Shown here in pieces: positions 42,438-51,174 of a stretch of 64,000 nt of DNA. The stretch spans positions 361,538 to 425,537 of the forward strand of contig CAIMKZ010000106.1 of assembly GCA_903842065.1 (NCBI GenBank). The letters are read 5' to 3'. The DNA is from an uncultured Acidobacteriaceae bacterium. Its GTDB lineage: Bacteria > Acidobacteriota > Terriglobia > Terriglobales > Acidobacteriaceae. The notes under the pieces are model-generated. The model was not told the DNA's origin. It saw only the letters and a list, made by a program, of their open reading frames with translations, and did no database searches. How positions within the stretch are numbered: the stretch's first letter is position 1; each line of letters opens with the position of its first letter. The position numbers and the translations under genes are program-made.

Positions 42438-42568
42438 GGCCAGAGAATACCACCACGCCGCCTATCTGGAGACACATGCCCCGGCGTCGTGATACAACAA
42501 CTTAGCTTTCGATGAAATCCCCACGGCAGGGACCCCCAACCCTCACGCCGCAACGGAGTACAAAAACA

Positions 42569-43681
42569 GTGAAAATCAAGAACTTTTTGGCCAGGGCCGC
42601 GGCGTTTGCCGCCTTCGCTATCTCTCCCCTCGTCTGCTGCACGGCTACTGCCCAGCACCTCACCCTCGAAGGCCAGACCGGCGGATTCCTCACCCCCACG
42701 GCCTACGTCGTCTACTCCGCCAAAAACAAGGTCTTCTCGCATCCCGCCGTCGGCTTCCACTTCATCAACACCTCGGCGGTGATCGGCAACGTGGAGACCT
42801 TCAGCATCACCGAGGGCTTCGCCAATCGCGCTGAGATCGGCTACACGCGCAGCGTGCATCAGTTTGGAAACCAGCCCAAGACTACGGCCACGCCGCTGGG
42901 CTTGAGCGAGCTGTGGCACTTCAACGGCATGAATGTCTTCCACGGCAAGGTTGTCGCCATCAAGGAGGGCACAGGAGGGCAGTGGGTCCCGGGGATTGCC
43001 GTGGGCGGCGTGTTTCGCACCAACGACCGGTTCGTCTCGGGCGCGATTCCACCCCTTGCCGCAGCGAATCTCGCATCGATGCTCGGCCCGACCGGCGCCG
43101 CGGCACTGACGACGCAGATCTTTGGCACAACCAAAACCAAGTCGTACACCAACGGCGACGTCTACATCGCCGTCTCCAAGACCTGGGCCAAAAAGCCCGT
43201 GCCCTTCCTGGCCAACGTCGGCTGGAAAGCCACCAACGCCACCATCTTCGGCATCGGCGGCCAGTCCACGCGCTTTGGAGGCGCATTCTTCGGCGGGCTG
43301 GGCATTCCCCTGCCCCTTGGCCACGGAATTGTCGCCGTTCCTTCGGCCGGGTTCACGCAGGAGCCCAGGACCGCGGTGAATCTGAACAAGATGCTGAATG
43401 CGGCGCTTTATGCCTGTGAGGCAGCATCCCTTTGCAATCCGGCCAACTACCCGCTCATGACCGCTCATCTGCCCACCACGCTGGACTATGCCGTGCGCGT
43501 GACGCAGCGGGACAACCCCCACTTCTCATTCGATATCGGCGTGGGCCAGGTCGCGGGCAAAATCGGCTCCATCTATGTCCCCAACCCCTACTACCCCGCC
43601 GTGGGACCGCCGGTTGTCACCACCCCCGTCAACCTCGACGCCCGCAGCGTCGTCGGCATGGGCCTCAGCTACCGCTACTAA
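42569..43681 (+). CDS. DUF3034-like outer-membrane protein
   Basis: 370 residues from GTG 42569 with ACGGAG upstream; the frame opens at 42512 but the signal peptide (KIKNFLARAAAFAAFAISPL) starts at the GTG. LEGQTGGFLTPTAYVVYS, then FADRAEIGYTR-like strands and a final aromatic (MGLSYRY), fit a small beta-barrel of the DUF3034 type, probably in the outer membrane. Role unknown. A hairpin lies between it and the next gene. Confidence 0.75.
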   Translation: MKIKNFLARAAAFAAFAISPLVCCTATAQHLTLEGQTGGFLTPTAYVVYSAKNKVFSHPAVGFHFINTSAVIGNVETFSITEGFANRAEIGYTRSVHQFGNQPKTTATPLGLSELWHFNGMNVFHGKVVAIKEGTGGQWVPGIAVGGVFRTNDRFVSGAIPPLAAANLASMLGPTGAAALTTQIFGTTKTKSYTNGDVYIAVSKTWAKKPVPFLANVGWKATNATIFGIGGQSTRFGGAFFGGLGIPLPLGHGIVAVPSAGFTQEPRTAVNLNKMLNAALYACEAASLCNPANYPLMTAHLPTTLDYAVRVTQRDNPHFSFDIGVGQVAGKIGSIYVPNPYYPAVGPPVVTTPVNLDARSVVGMGLSYRY

Positions 43682-43736
43682 AAGAAGCTCCCGGGCAACT
43701 TCCTGAACCCATCGGGGTTTGAACCTGACGTAGAAC

Positions 43737-43761
43737 GGACGCGGCACTTCAAGCCGCGTCC
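43737..43761 (+). other. RNA hairpin between two envelope genes
   Basis: GGACGCGGC-ACTTCAA-GCCGCGTCC, 9-bp perfect stem, no T-run. It ends about 10 bp before the AGGAGGG ribosome site of the next gene. It may stabilise or process the mRNA. Confidence 0.55.
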
Positions 43762-43785
43762 GCTACGCGGTTCAGGAGGGCTCCC

Positions 43786-44988
43786 ATGCGTTACACCCGT
43801 TTTTTGCTCCTGCTCGTCTTCGCGCTTCCGTTCCTATTGGTTCCCGTCCCGGCGCACGCGGGAGTCTTCATCGGCGTGTCCATCGCGCCTCCCGTACTGC
43901 CCGTCTACGCCCAGCCCATGTGCCCCGAGCCCGGATGGATGTGGATGCCCGGCTACTGGGCCTACGACTACGACTCCGGCGGATACTACTGGGTTCCCGG
44001 CACCTGGGTCCCCGCCCCCTACCAGGGCGCGCTCTGGACACCCGGCTACTGGGGCTGGCAGTCCGGCCTCTACTACTGGCACACCGGATACTGGGGCCGC
44101 CACATCGGCTACTACGGCGGCGTCAACTACGGCTTCGGATACTTCGGCATAGGCTTCCTCGGCGGCTACTGGCGTGACCGCGACTTCTACTACAACCGTG
44201 CTTACATGCGCGTCGGCGACGGCTACCGCAACTCCTATGAAGACCGCCGCGACTATGACCGCCACATCGTCCAGCGCGACAGCCGTACCGCCTACAGCGG
44301 CGGCCCCGGCGGCATCGACCACAGGCCCGGCTCCGACGAGCGCCTGGCCGATCGCGACCGCCACATGCAGCCCACCAGCTTCCAGAACCAGCACATCGAG
44401 GCTGCGCGCCAGGACCGCTCCTCCTACTTCAACTCCAACCGCGGCGGCCCGTCCAACCCCGCCGTCTCCCGGCCGCTTGCTCCCTCGCGCCCGTCCAACC
44501 CGGGCCCCGGAAACAACAATATGAGGAACAACCCCGCGCCCGTGAAACGTGGCGAAAATAATCGTGGCGAGATCGCCCGCCCCGGCTATCAGCCCGGCAA
44601 CCAGCAGCCCCAGAGCCAGCCCAACCGCCCGCAGTACAACAACCCTGCCCCCGGCAACGGCCCGTCACAGCAGCGTTCGCAGCCCGGATACAACCCGGCT
44701 CCCGGAAACGGCCAGATGCAGCAGCGCAGCCAGCCCGAGTACCGGCAGGCTCCACAAATGAGCCCCTCCCGGCCACAGAACAACCCCAGCCCGGCGCCAC
44801 GGTCGCAGCCCAGCTACAACCCGCCTCAAGGCGGCGGCCAGATGCGCCAGTCCGCGCCCTCCATGCCCTCCCGCTCGCAGCCCTCAATGGGCGGAGGTGG
44901 ACAGATGCAGCAACGTTCGCAACCCTCACCGGGTGGTGGAGGCCAGCAGCGCAGCGGTGGCGGCAACCCAGGCCCCCGCGGCCGCTAA
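43786..44988 (+). CDS. YXWGXW-repeat exported protein with low-complexity tail
   Basis: 400 residues. Signal peptide (FLLLLVFALPFLLVPVPAHA), then WXXGXW-type repeats (MWMPGYWAYDYDSGGYYW, YWVPGTWVPAPYQGALW, WTPGYWGWQSGLYYWHTG) to about residue 140. The second half is a Gln/Pro/Gly/Asn/Arg-rich tail with repeats such as NPAPGNGQMQQRSQP. Such proteins are predicted envelope or surface proteins of unknown role. AGGAGGG lies seven bases before ATG 43786. Confidence 0.85.
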   Translation: MRYTRFLLLLVFALPFLLVPVPAHAGVFIGVSIAPPVLPVYAQPMCPEPGWMWMPGYWAYDYDSGGYYWVPGTWVPAPYQGALWTPGYWGWQSGLYYWHTGYWGRHIGYYGGVNYGFGYFGIGFLGGYWRDRDFYYNRAYMRVGDGYRNSYEDRRDYDRHIVQRDSRTAYSGGPGGIDHRPGSDERLADRDRHMQPTSFQNQHIEAARQDRSSYFNSNRGGPSNPAVSRPLAPSRPSNPGPGNNNMRNNPAPVKRGENNRGEIARPGYQPGNQQPQSQPNRPQYNNPAPGNGPSQQRSQPGYNPAPGNGQMQQRSQPEYRQAPQMSPSRPQNNPSPAPRSQPSYNPPQGGGQMRQSAPSMPSRSQPSMGGGGQMQQRSQPSPGGGGQQRSGGGNPGPRGR

Positions 44989-45014
44989 ACGCTCCGTTCA
45001 ACTATCGAATCAAC

Positions 45015-45046
45015 AAGTGCCCGCGCTTCGGCGCGGGCACTTTTTT
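45015..45046 (+). terminator. Intrinsic terminator after the YXWGXW gene
   Basis: AAGTGCCCGCGC-TTCG-GCGCGGGCACTT followed by TTTT. Stem of 12 bp, ends the transcript about 30 bp after the stop. Confidence 0.9.
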
Positions 45047-45217
45047 GCCCCATGCCGCAGGGGCAGGCCAAAAATCCCACATTGCAGGTGGTATCACAAA
45101 GCGTTGTGCGCTATCTCACATACACCTGTACCCACTGACACCCTATCGTGTGGTTGCGAGAGTGTTCCAGCTCACAATCCCCGAGCTGCCGCTCTTTCTA
45201 TCTTCGGAGACGGCCTG

Positions 45218-45706
45218 ATGAACATATTTAAGGATTCGGGGCACCTGTTCAAATTCGCAGCGTGCTTTGTAATCGGCTTCCTCATCTACCTCGGCCTGCG
45301 TGGTTTCGTCGTTCCCAAAACCTTTGGGCAATACGGACACTATCGCGGTTCTGCGCTCAAAGACATCGCTGCCAAGCCGATCAAGTACGCAGGCCACCAG
45401 GTCTGCGAAGACTGCCACACCGACCAGGCAACCGCCAAGTCCGCCGGCAAGCACGTAACAGTCAACTGCGAGGCATGCCACGGCGCTCTGGCCGCTCACG
45501 CCAACGACCCCACTTCGGTGATCCCGGTCAAGCCCGATCCGCTGGTGCTATGCGCCCGCTGCCACACGGCAACCGCTGCCAAGCCCAAGGACTTCCCGCA
45601 GGTCAACATCGACGAGCACTCCGGCGGCGCGCCCTGCACCATGTGTCATACCAATCCCCACAGCCCGGCCATGGGCGCTGCGCCCGCCGCAGGAGGTGCA
45701 AAATGA
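45218..45706 (+). CDS. Membrane-anchored tetrahaem cytochrome c, NrfB-like
   Basis: 162 residues from ATG 45218 (GGAGAC upstream). One N-terminal anchor helix (FAACFVIGFLIYLGLRGFVV) and four CxxCH haem sites: CEDCH, CEACH, CARCH, CTMCH. It would carry electrons on the periplasmic face. The stop overlaps the next start (ATGA). With the FeS and NrfD-type genes it forms a three-gene redox module; no catalytic subunit is adjacent. Confidence 0.9.
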   Translation: MNIFKDSGHLFKFAACFVIGFLIYLGLRGFVVPKTFGQYGHYRGSALKDIAAKPIKYAGHQVCEDCHTDQATAKSAGKHVTVNCEACHGALAAHANDPTSVIPVKPDPLVLCARCHTATAAKPKDFPQVNIDEHSGGAPCTMCHTNPHSPAMGAAPAAGGAK

Positions 45707-46434
45707 ACATTTCCCGGCGCCATATGCTCGTCCTGCTCCCTGCCGCTGCCGTGGCATGGGAGTCCGTACTCGCCGGCACCCCTGAGAACTCGCCCAACTA
45801 CAACATGAGCGAGCACTGGTGGGGCATGCTGATCCAGATCCCCAAGTGCATCGGCTGCGGAAACTGTGTCCGCGCCTGCGCCACTGAGAACGACGTTCCC
45901 GACGGCTTCTTCCGCACCTGGGTTGAGCGCTATCACGTCACCGATTACAACCTCACCGAGCCAGAAGTCATCTCGCCCAACGGCGGCAAAGACGGCTTCC
46001 CCATCGTTCAGGAGGACGCAGGAAAGTACTTCTACGTCCCCAAGATGTGCAACGCCTGCGCCGATTCGCCCTGCACCCAGGTCTGTCCGGTGGGCGCTAC
46101 CTTCGTCTCGCCCGACGGAGCCGTGCTCGTCGATCAGTCCTACTGCCTCGGCTGCGCCTACTGCGTTCAGGCCTGCCCTTACGGATGCCGCTACATTCAT
46201 CCGCAAAAGCACGTCGCCGACAAGTGCACCCTCTGCTATCACCGCATCACCAAGGGCCTTACCACGGCCTGCGTTGAAAACTGCCCCACGGGCGCTCGCC
46301 AGTTGGTCAACCTCAAGGACCCCAAGGATCCCATCCATGCGTTCCTGAAGACCCACACGGTGCAGGTGCTCAAGCCCCAGATGGCAACCAACTCCAAGGC
46401 CTTCTACTACGGCCTCGACGGTTCGGTGCGGTAA
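45703..46434 (+). CDS. Periplasmic 4Fe-4S ferredoxin subunit, NrfC/PsrB-like
   Basis: 243 residues. A twin-arginine-like leader (ISRRHMLVLLPAAAVAW) and four cysteine groups, CIGCGNCVRAC, CNACADSPCTQVCP, CLGCAYCVQACPYGC and CTLCYHRITKG...CVENCP, give room for four [4Fe-4S] clusters. It would pass electrons between the NrfD-type quinol subunit and the cytochrome. Four-base overlap with the cytochrome gene shows coupling. Confidence 0.9.
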   Translation: MNISRRHMLVLLPAAAVAWESVLAGTPENSPNYNMSEHWWGMLIQIPKCIGCGNCVRACATENDVPDGFFRTWVERYHVTDYNLTEPEVISPNGGKDGFPIVQEDAGKYFYVPKMCNACADSPCTQVCPVGATFVSPDGAVLVDQSYCLGCAYCVQACPYGCRYIHPQKHVADKCTLCYHRITKGLTTACVENCPTGARQLVNLKDPKDPIHAFLKTHTVQVLKPQMATNSKAFYYGLDGSVR

Positions 46435-46439
46435 CGAAA

Positions 46440-46553
46440 ACAGCTCCTGGCCTCTAGCCTCTAGCTTTTAGCTGCAAACTGCAGCCCGAAGCCAAAGAGG
46501 CCAGAGCAAGCAAGACAAGCTAGGAGCTAGCAGCTAGAAGCTAGGAGCAGATT
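46440..46553 (+). repeat. CTAG-rich imperfect repeats forming a long hairpin before nrfD
   Basis: GGCCTCTAGCCTCTAGCTTT on one side and GCTAGGAGCTAGCAGCTAGA plus AGCTAGGAG on the other are repeated and mutually complementary. The nrfD ribosome site AGGAG lies in the 3' arm, so folding could affect its translation. The gap splits an otherwise tightly overlapped operon. Confidence 0.6.
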
Positions 46554-46555
46554 TT

Positions 46556-47737
46556 ATGACTGGCGTTGAAGGTTACATGTATCCAAACGAGATGGAGCTC
46601 CAGTGGAGCATCCTCATCGTTTTGTACCCGTTCATCACCGGCCTGGTGGCCGGTGCGTTCATCCTCGCCTCGCTCGAGCGCGTATTCCTCGTCGAGGCCG
46701 TCAAGCCCATCTACCGTCTGGCGCTGCTCACCGCGCTGGCCTTTCTCATCGACGCGCCGCTGCCTCTGCAGTTGCACCTCGGCCATCCCGAGCGCTCCCC
46801 GGAGATGTACCTGACGCCTCATCCCACATCGGCCATGGCCATGTTCGGATACGTCTATCTCTGGTACCTCATGGTCGTGCTCGTCTTTGAAATCTGGCTC
46901 GACTACCGAAAAGACATCGTCATCTTCGCGCAGACGACCAAGGGCCTCAAGGGACTCATCTACAAGTTCCTCACCATGGGCTCGTACAACATCAGTCCCC
47001 GCGCCCTGGCCATCGACAACAAGATTGGCTGGATCATCACCCTTATCGGTATCCCTTCCGCCTTCTTCCTGCACGGTTATGTCGGCTTCATCTTCGGCTC
47101 CATCAAGGCCAATCCCTGGTGGTCGTCGCCGCTCATGCCGGTCGTCTTCATCTTCTCGGCCATGGTCTCCGGAATCGCCGCCGTCATGCTCATTTATATG
47201 GCGACCTGCAAGCTCCGCAAGGTGGCCATCGACGTACGCTGCGTCGACACCATCGCCATGTACATGTTCTATATCTTCATCATCGACTTCGCCCTCGAGA
47301 TGCTCGACCTCATCCACCGCATCTACGAGTCCGACGAATCCTTCCGCAGCCTCAACTTCATGGTGCACACGCAGCTCTATATCCCGCACATCGTCATCCA
47401 GATCTGCCTCGGCACCGTCACCCCGCTGGTCATCCTCTTCATCCTCCAGGTCTCCGGCAAGAAGTTCGCTGAGAAGGTTCGCCTGCGCCTGTGCACCATC
47501 TCCGGCGCTCTCGCCATGATCGGCATCTTCGCCATGCGCTGGAACGTCGTCATCGGCGGACAGCTCTTCTCCAAGAGCTTCCTCGGATTCACCACCTACA
47601 AGGTCGCTCTGGTCACCAAAGAGGGCCTTATCGTCGCCGTAGCCCTGGCACTGCTTCCCTTCCTCTTCCTCTGGATACTCATCAAGTTCCTGCCCCCATG
47701 GGAAGAGAGTCACCACACGCCGGCCGCCGGAGACTAA
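46556..47737 (+). CDS. NrfD/PsrC-type integral membrane quinol subunit
   Basis: 393 residues with about nine or ten membrane helices (for example WSILIVLYPFITGLVAGAFI, LLTALAFLIDAPLPLQL, AMVSGIAAVMLIYMAT). LGHPERSPEMYLTPHPTSAM is typical of NrfD/PsrC. These subunits exchange electrons with the quinone pool. ATG 46556 has AGGAG ten bases upstream. Follows the cytochrome and FeS genes on the same strand, separated by a hairpin-forming repeat. Confidence 0.9.
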   Translation: MTGVEGYMYPNEMELQWSILIVLYPFITGLVAGAFILASLERVFLVEAVKPIYRLALLTALAFLIDAPLPLQLHLGHPERSPEMYLTPHPTSAMAMFGYVYLWYLMVVLVFEIWLDYRKDIVIFAQTTKGLKGLIYKFLTMGSYNISPRALAIDNKIGWIITLIGIPSAFFLHGYVGFIFGSIKANPWWSSPLMPVVFIFSAMVSGIAAVMLIYMATCKLRKVAIDVRCVDTIAMYMFYIFIIDFALEMLDLIHRIYESDESFRSLNFMVHTQLYIPHIVIQICLGTVTPLVILFILQVSGKKFAEKVRLRLCTISGALAMIGIFAMRWNVVIGGQLFSKSFLGFTTYKVALVTKEGLIVAVALALLPFLFLWILIKFLPPWEESHHTPAAGD

Positions 47738-47792
47738 TTACCATGACTGCTTACCGTGACTGCGTGATTTTGTATTCGTTCTCATAAACCTG

Positions 47793-47990
47793 GGTGCCCC
47801 AGGTCTCGATTCTGAGACCTGGGAAAGAACAAATCTCAATCGGCCACTACGAAAACAGCCACTGACTTGGGTGCCCTAGGTCTCGATGTTGAGACCTGGG
47901 AAAGCACAACCCCAAACCAGCCACTCGGAACCTACCACTGATCTGGGTGCCCCGGTCTCGTCCGCCGCGGCGGATGAGACCGGGGAAAGC
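47793..47990 (+). repeat. GGTGCCCC hairpin repeats, copies 7 to 9 in tandem
   Basis: Copies at 47793-47827, 47870-47905 and 47945-47990, spaced 77 and 75 bp apart, with filler containing CAGCCACT. Arms are AGGTCTC/GAGACCT in the first two and CGGTCTC/GAGACCG with an inner CCGCCGCGG in the third. They fill the gap after nrfD. Confidence 0.85.
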
Positions 47991-48046
47991 ACAAATCTTC
48001 GCGGTCATAGTCTTGGTCGCCAGACCGCGCCGAAGAGGTGGAACCT

Positions 48047-49702
48047 ATGAGCGACTCCGCCACGCTCGACCTGCTGAATCGCAGGCTCGAATATCTCGAA
48101 CGCCGCATTCACGCCCTTGAGATCGGCCAGCAGCCCCAGCCCGTCGAGCCCACACTCCCCGACAATCCCGCCCCGCTGCTTCCAGCCCTCTCCCAGGCCC
48201 AGGAGTCCGGCATCTTCCCCGTACTCGGCCGCGCCCTGCTCGGCATCGCCGGAGCCTATCTGCTCCGCGCCGTGGCCGAATCCCACTGGCTCCCAGGAGT
48301 TCTCCTCGCCCCGCTCGCCATCCTCTACGCGCTGGCCTGGCTTGCATGGAGCGCGCGTGTCGCCCTAGCCACCGCCCGCGCCGTCTACGCCATCACTTCC
48401 ATCCTCATCCTCGCCCCCATGCTCTGGGAGCTATCCACCACCTTCCACACCCTGCCCGGATGGGCCGGCGCGCTGGCTCTCGCCGCCATGGTGGTGCTCG
48501 CCTTCCTCATGGCCTCGGCTCCAGATCGCGTCATCGTCCTGCGCATCGCCAACCTCTCGGCAGCCGCACTGGCGCTGGCCCTCGCCTTAGCCACCCACGA
48601 CAACCTGCCATTCCTCGCCGTCCTGCTCTTCCAGGTGGCCTTCGCCGAGTTCGCCACTAACTCTGTCCAGGCCCCCGGCGCACGCTGGCCGCTGGCCTTC
48701 GCCGCCGACCTCGGCGTCTGGCTCTTCATCTACCTCTATCGCGGGCCGCAGGCCGACCACGCCGACTACCCCCAGCTCTCCGCCACCGCCCTCATCCTGC
48801 CCGCCGTGGTTCTCTTCGCCCTCACGGCCGTTAGCGTCCTCTGGGCAAGCTGCCGCCGCCGCATCCGCATCTCCATGCTGGAGATGCTCCAGACCGTAGT
48901 CGCCTTCCTGCTCGCCGCCGGTGCGCTGCTCTACTTCGGCCCCGCCTCGCGCGCGCTCGTCCTCGGCATCGCCTGTCTGGTGCTCGCCGTCCTGCTTTAC
49001 GCCATCCTGCTCACCGTCCTGCGTTCAGCGGAAGACAACCGCAACTCCGCCGTCTTCGCCGTCTGGAGCGCGGCCCTCTTTCTCGCCGGTAGCTTCCTCG
49101 CCATCCCCGCATCGGCGCGTGCCGAATGGCTGGCCCTCGCCGCGCTCGCAGCGGCTCTCATCGGTGTCCGCGCCAAGCTGCTTGCACTCGCCGTGCAGGC
49201 CGATCTCTACCTGCTCGTCGCTGCCGCAGTCTCCGGCCTCGCTCTCTACTCCGGCCAGGTCTACTTCTCTGACGCGCCCACCGCTCCCTCGGCCGCCGTC
49301 ATCTTCGCAGCCGTCTGCGCCCTCGCGGGATACGCCGTTGCCCGCTCCAGCTCCGCCGCCCGCCACGTCTTCGCCGCGGTTTCGGCGTTGGCTCTTCTCG
49401 GCTTCCTCGCCCAGCTCTCGATCGTCCTTGCCCAGCTCGCCTTCCACGCCCAAGCCCATCATCTGGCCCTCATACGCAGCTTCGCCCTCTGCGCGGCCGT
49501 GCTGGTGCTGGTTTGGATCGGCGCTCGCACCGAGCGCCCGGAGCTGGCTCACCTCTCCTACGCCATCGTCGCCATCGAGGCTCTCAAGCTCCTCGCCCAG
49601 GACCTGCGCCACGGCCAGCTTGCATGGATGGCGGCTTCGGTCTGCCTCTTCGCCTTCACCCTGCTGGCCCTGCCAAGAGTCCGCAAAGCCGGCACGCGCT
49701 AG
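48047..49702 (+). CDS. Large multi-span membrane protein, DUF2339-like
   Basis: 551 residues from ATG 48047 with GAGGTGG upstream. A short coiled N-terminus (LDLLNRRLEYLERRIHALEI) and Pro-rich linker lead into 16 or more hydrophobic helices covering the rest (for example FPVLGRALLGIAGAYLLRAV). The layout resembles DUF2339 proteins, of unknown function. Very high G+C and Ala/Leu-rich. No partner is evident. Confidence 0.7.
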   Translation: MSDSATLDLLNRRLEYLERRIHALEIGQQPQPVEPTLPDNPAPLLPALSQAQESGIFPVLGRALLGIAGAYLLRAVAESHWLPGVLLAPLAILYALAWLAWSARVALATARAVYAITSILILAPMLWELSTTFHTLPGWAGALALAAMVVLAFLMASAPDRVIVLRIANLSAAALALALALATHDNLPFLAVLLFQVAFAEFATNSVQAPGARWPLAFAADLGVWLFIYLYRGPQADHADYPQLSATALILPAVVLFALTAVSVLWASCRRRIRISMLEMLQTVVAFLLAAGALLYFGPASRALVLGIACLVLAVLLYAILLTVLRSAEDNRNSAVFAVWSAALFLAGSFLAIPASARAEWLALAALAAALIGVRAKLLALAVQADLYLLVAAAVSGLALYSGQVYFSDAPTAPSAAVIFAAVCALAGYAVARSSSAARHVFAAVSALALLGFLAQLSIVLAQLAFHAQAHHLALIRSFALCAAVLVLVWIGARTERPELAHLSYAIVAIEALKLLAQDLRHGQLAWMAASVCLFAFTLLALPRVRKAGTR

Positions 49703-49738
49703 CCCTCCACCAGCCCATCTCAACCTACCAAAAAAACT

Positions 49739-49877
49739 GGGTGCCCCAGGTCCCTCGTCCGCCGCGGCGGAGGGACCGGGGATAGATCAATCCCAACCCC
49801 GCCCCCTCTCAACCAACCACAAGTTTTGGTGCCCCACCCTCGCCGCGTTCTTGTTTTTGCGGCGAGGGTAGGAAACC
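49739..49877 (+). repeat. GGTGCCCC hairpin repeats, copies 10 and 11
   Basis: Copies at 49739-49785 (arms AGGTCCCTC/GAGGGACC with inner CCGCCGCGG) and 49828-49877 (arms CACCCTCGCCGC/GCGGCGAGGGT), 89 bp apart, after the membrane-protein gene. Confidence 0.8.
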
Positions 49878-50112
49878 ACAACCCTCAACCCGCCACTCTC
49901 AACTTGCCGATAATATCCAGCCTCTGGCCTATGCTGGATTTAGGAGGCGCACTCCGGAACGGCCACGCCTTCACTGAAAACCGCCTTCGTGCGGTAGGCC
50001 AGGGATTTATCCCTGGCAAAATGCGAGCCAAATCAGCGCGGCTTTAGCCGCCGAGGGATGCTTTTCGGGGATTCAGGCTGTATACCGACCGTGGCGAATC
50101 GGACTAACCCCT

Positions 50113-50292
50113 TTATTTTCTGCACTTACACGCAGAAACAGGAGACCTGTTTATTTTCATGTACTTACGTATTAGTCTTTCAAAAAAATATGGCTGCATC
50201 CACACATCAACCGGGGCTTGATCTGCCAACTCTATTATTTTCATGCACTTATACAGATATAACAGGAAACCTGCCTGTTTTCATACACTTAC
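50113..50292 (+). repeat. Four copies of a TTTTCATGCACTTAC motif, two inside a 34-bp repeat
   Basis: Copies near 50113, 50151, 50236 and 50276. Around the second and fourth a longer unit ACAGGAGACCTG/ACAGGAAACCTG precedes the motif (50137-50169 and 50259-50292). The gap lies between convergent genes and is A+T-richer than its surroundings. Between 49878 and 50112 I see nothing else. Confidence 0.6.
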
Positions 50293-50311
50293 GCAACATA
50301 AAGGAGAAAAT

Positions 50312-51169
50312 CTACAAACTCAGCAGCGCCACCGCCACCAGCGCCAGCCCCATTCCGGCAACCTGCCGCCCGGTAGGCCGCTCGCGCAGAACCAACGCCG
50401 CCAGCAGGATCGTCCCTGCCGGGTAGAGCGAGCAGACCACCGCCGCCGAGTCCAGCCGCCCGGCGCGGCTCGCCGCCAGAAAGAACAGGTTCCCGGCCGT
50501 ATCGAGAACTCCAGAGACCGCTCCGGCCACCCAGAACCCGCCCCCGCCCGGCCGGGTCCGTGTGGCCCCAACCACCATCAGCAGGGCGGCCAGTCCCGCC
50601 ACGCGGACCACCAGCATCGCCGCCAGGCTCCACCGCCAGCCTTCAACACCCGGCCCCGCCTGCACCATCCGGAACAGCACCAGTTGCAGCCCGAAGCCCA
50701 CGCCCGCCACCGCTCCATAGACCAGCGCCCGCCCCGAAGAGCTACTTCCCAAATTATTTGTAATCAACCAGATAGCCACTAGACCCGCAGCCAGGCCTAG
50801 AGCCGTGACCCTGCCCGGCAACCCGTCTGTAACCGCCGAGTAGCCCACCGGAACCAGCGCCGTCAGCAGCCCGGTCAGCGCCGCAGTAAGCCCCATCGCC
50901 CCCATGGAAAGCGCCCGGTAGAACAGCGCCAGCGCCAGCGCCCCTTCAACTCCGGCAAAGGCCAGCAGAACCATCGCACGGCCCTGGGGCAGGCCCGCAT
51001 GAGCCGCCGCGCACCCCGCCGCCAGCACCGCCAGCGATACAATCTGACCGGCCGCGGTCACCAGCAGCGCATGAGCCCGCCGCGCCCCAACTCCGCCCGC
51101 AAAGTCAGAACCGCCCCAGCTGGCGGCAGACAACAGTCCGAATCCAACTGGGGCGGCGGAGGGGTTCAC
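50312..51169 (-). CDS. EamA/DMT-family transporter
   Basis: 285-residue inner-membrane protein, ten helices in two EamA halves (FGLLSAASWGGSDFAGGV at the start, VYGAVAGVGFGLQLVLFRMV opening the second half, VLRERPTGRQVAGMGLALV near the end). Relatives export amino acids or other small metabolites. ATG 51169 is only 5 bp after the stop of the VWA gene upstream, so both may be co-transcribed. Substrate unknown. Confidence 0.85.
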   Translation of the reverse strand: MNPSAAPVGFGLLSAASWGGSDFAGGVGARRAHALLVTAAGQIVSLAVLAAGCAAAHAGLPQGRAMVLLAFAGVEGALALALFYRALSMGAMGLTAALTGLLTALVPVGYSAVTDGLPGRVTALGLAAGLVAIWLITNNLGSSSSGRALVYGAVAGVGFGLQLVLFRMVQAGPGVEGWRWSLAAMLVVRVAGLAALLMVVGATRTRPGGGGFWVAGAVSGVLDTAGNLFFLAASRAGRLDSAAVVCSLYPAGTILLAALVLRERPTGRQVAGMGLALVAVALLSL

Positions 51170-51174
51170 TGGAT

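Noticed and set aside
42353..43522. Long minus-strand frame opposite the DUF3034 gene
   Set aside because: No signal or domain. The plus strand has a signal peptide and a beta-barrel pattern.
46541..47716. 391-codon minus-strand frame opposite nrfD
   Set aside because: Asp/Glu/Gly/His-rich shadow of a membrane protein; the plus frame shows clear helices and motifs.
50113..50292. CRISPR array
   Set aside because: Only four degenerate motif copies, uneven gaps (about 40 and 84 bp), no constant repeat length and no cas genes.
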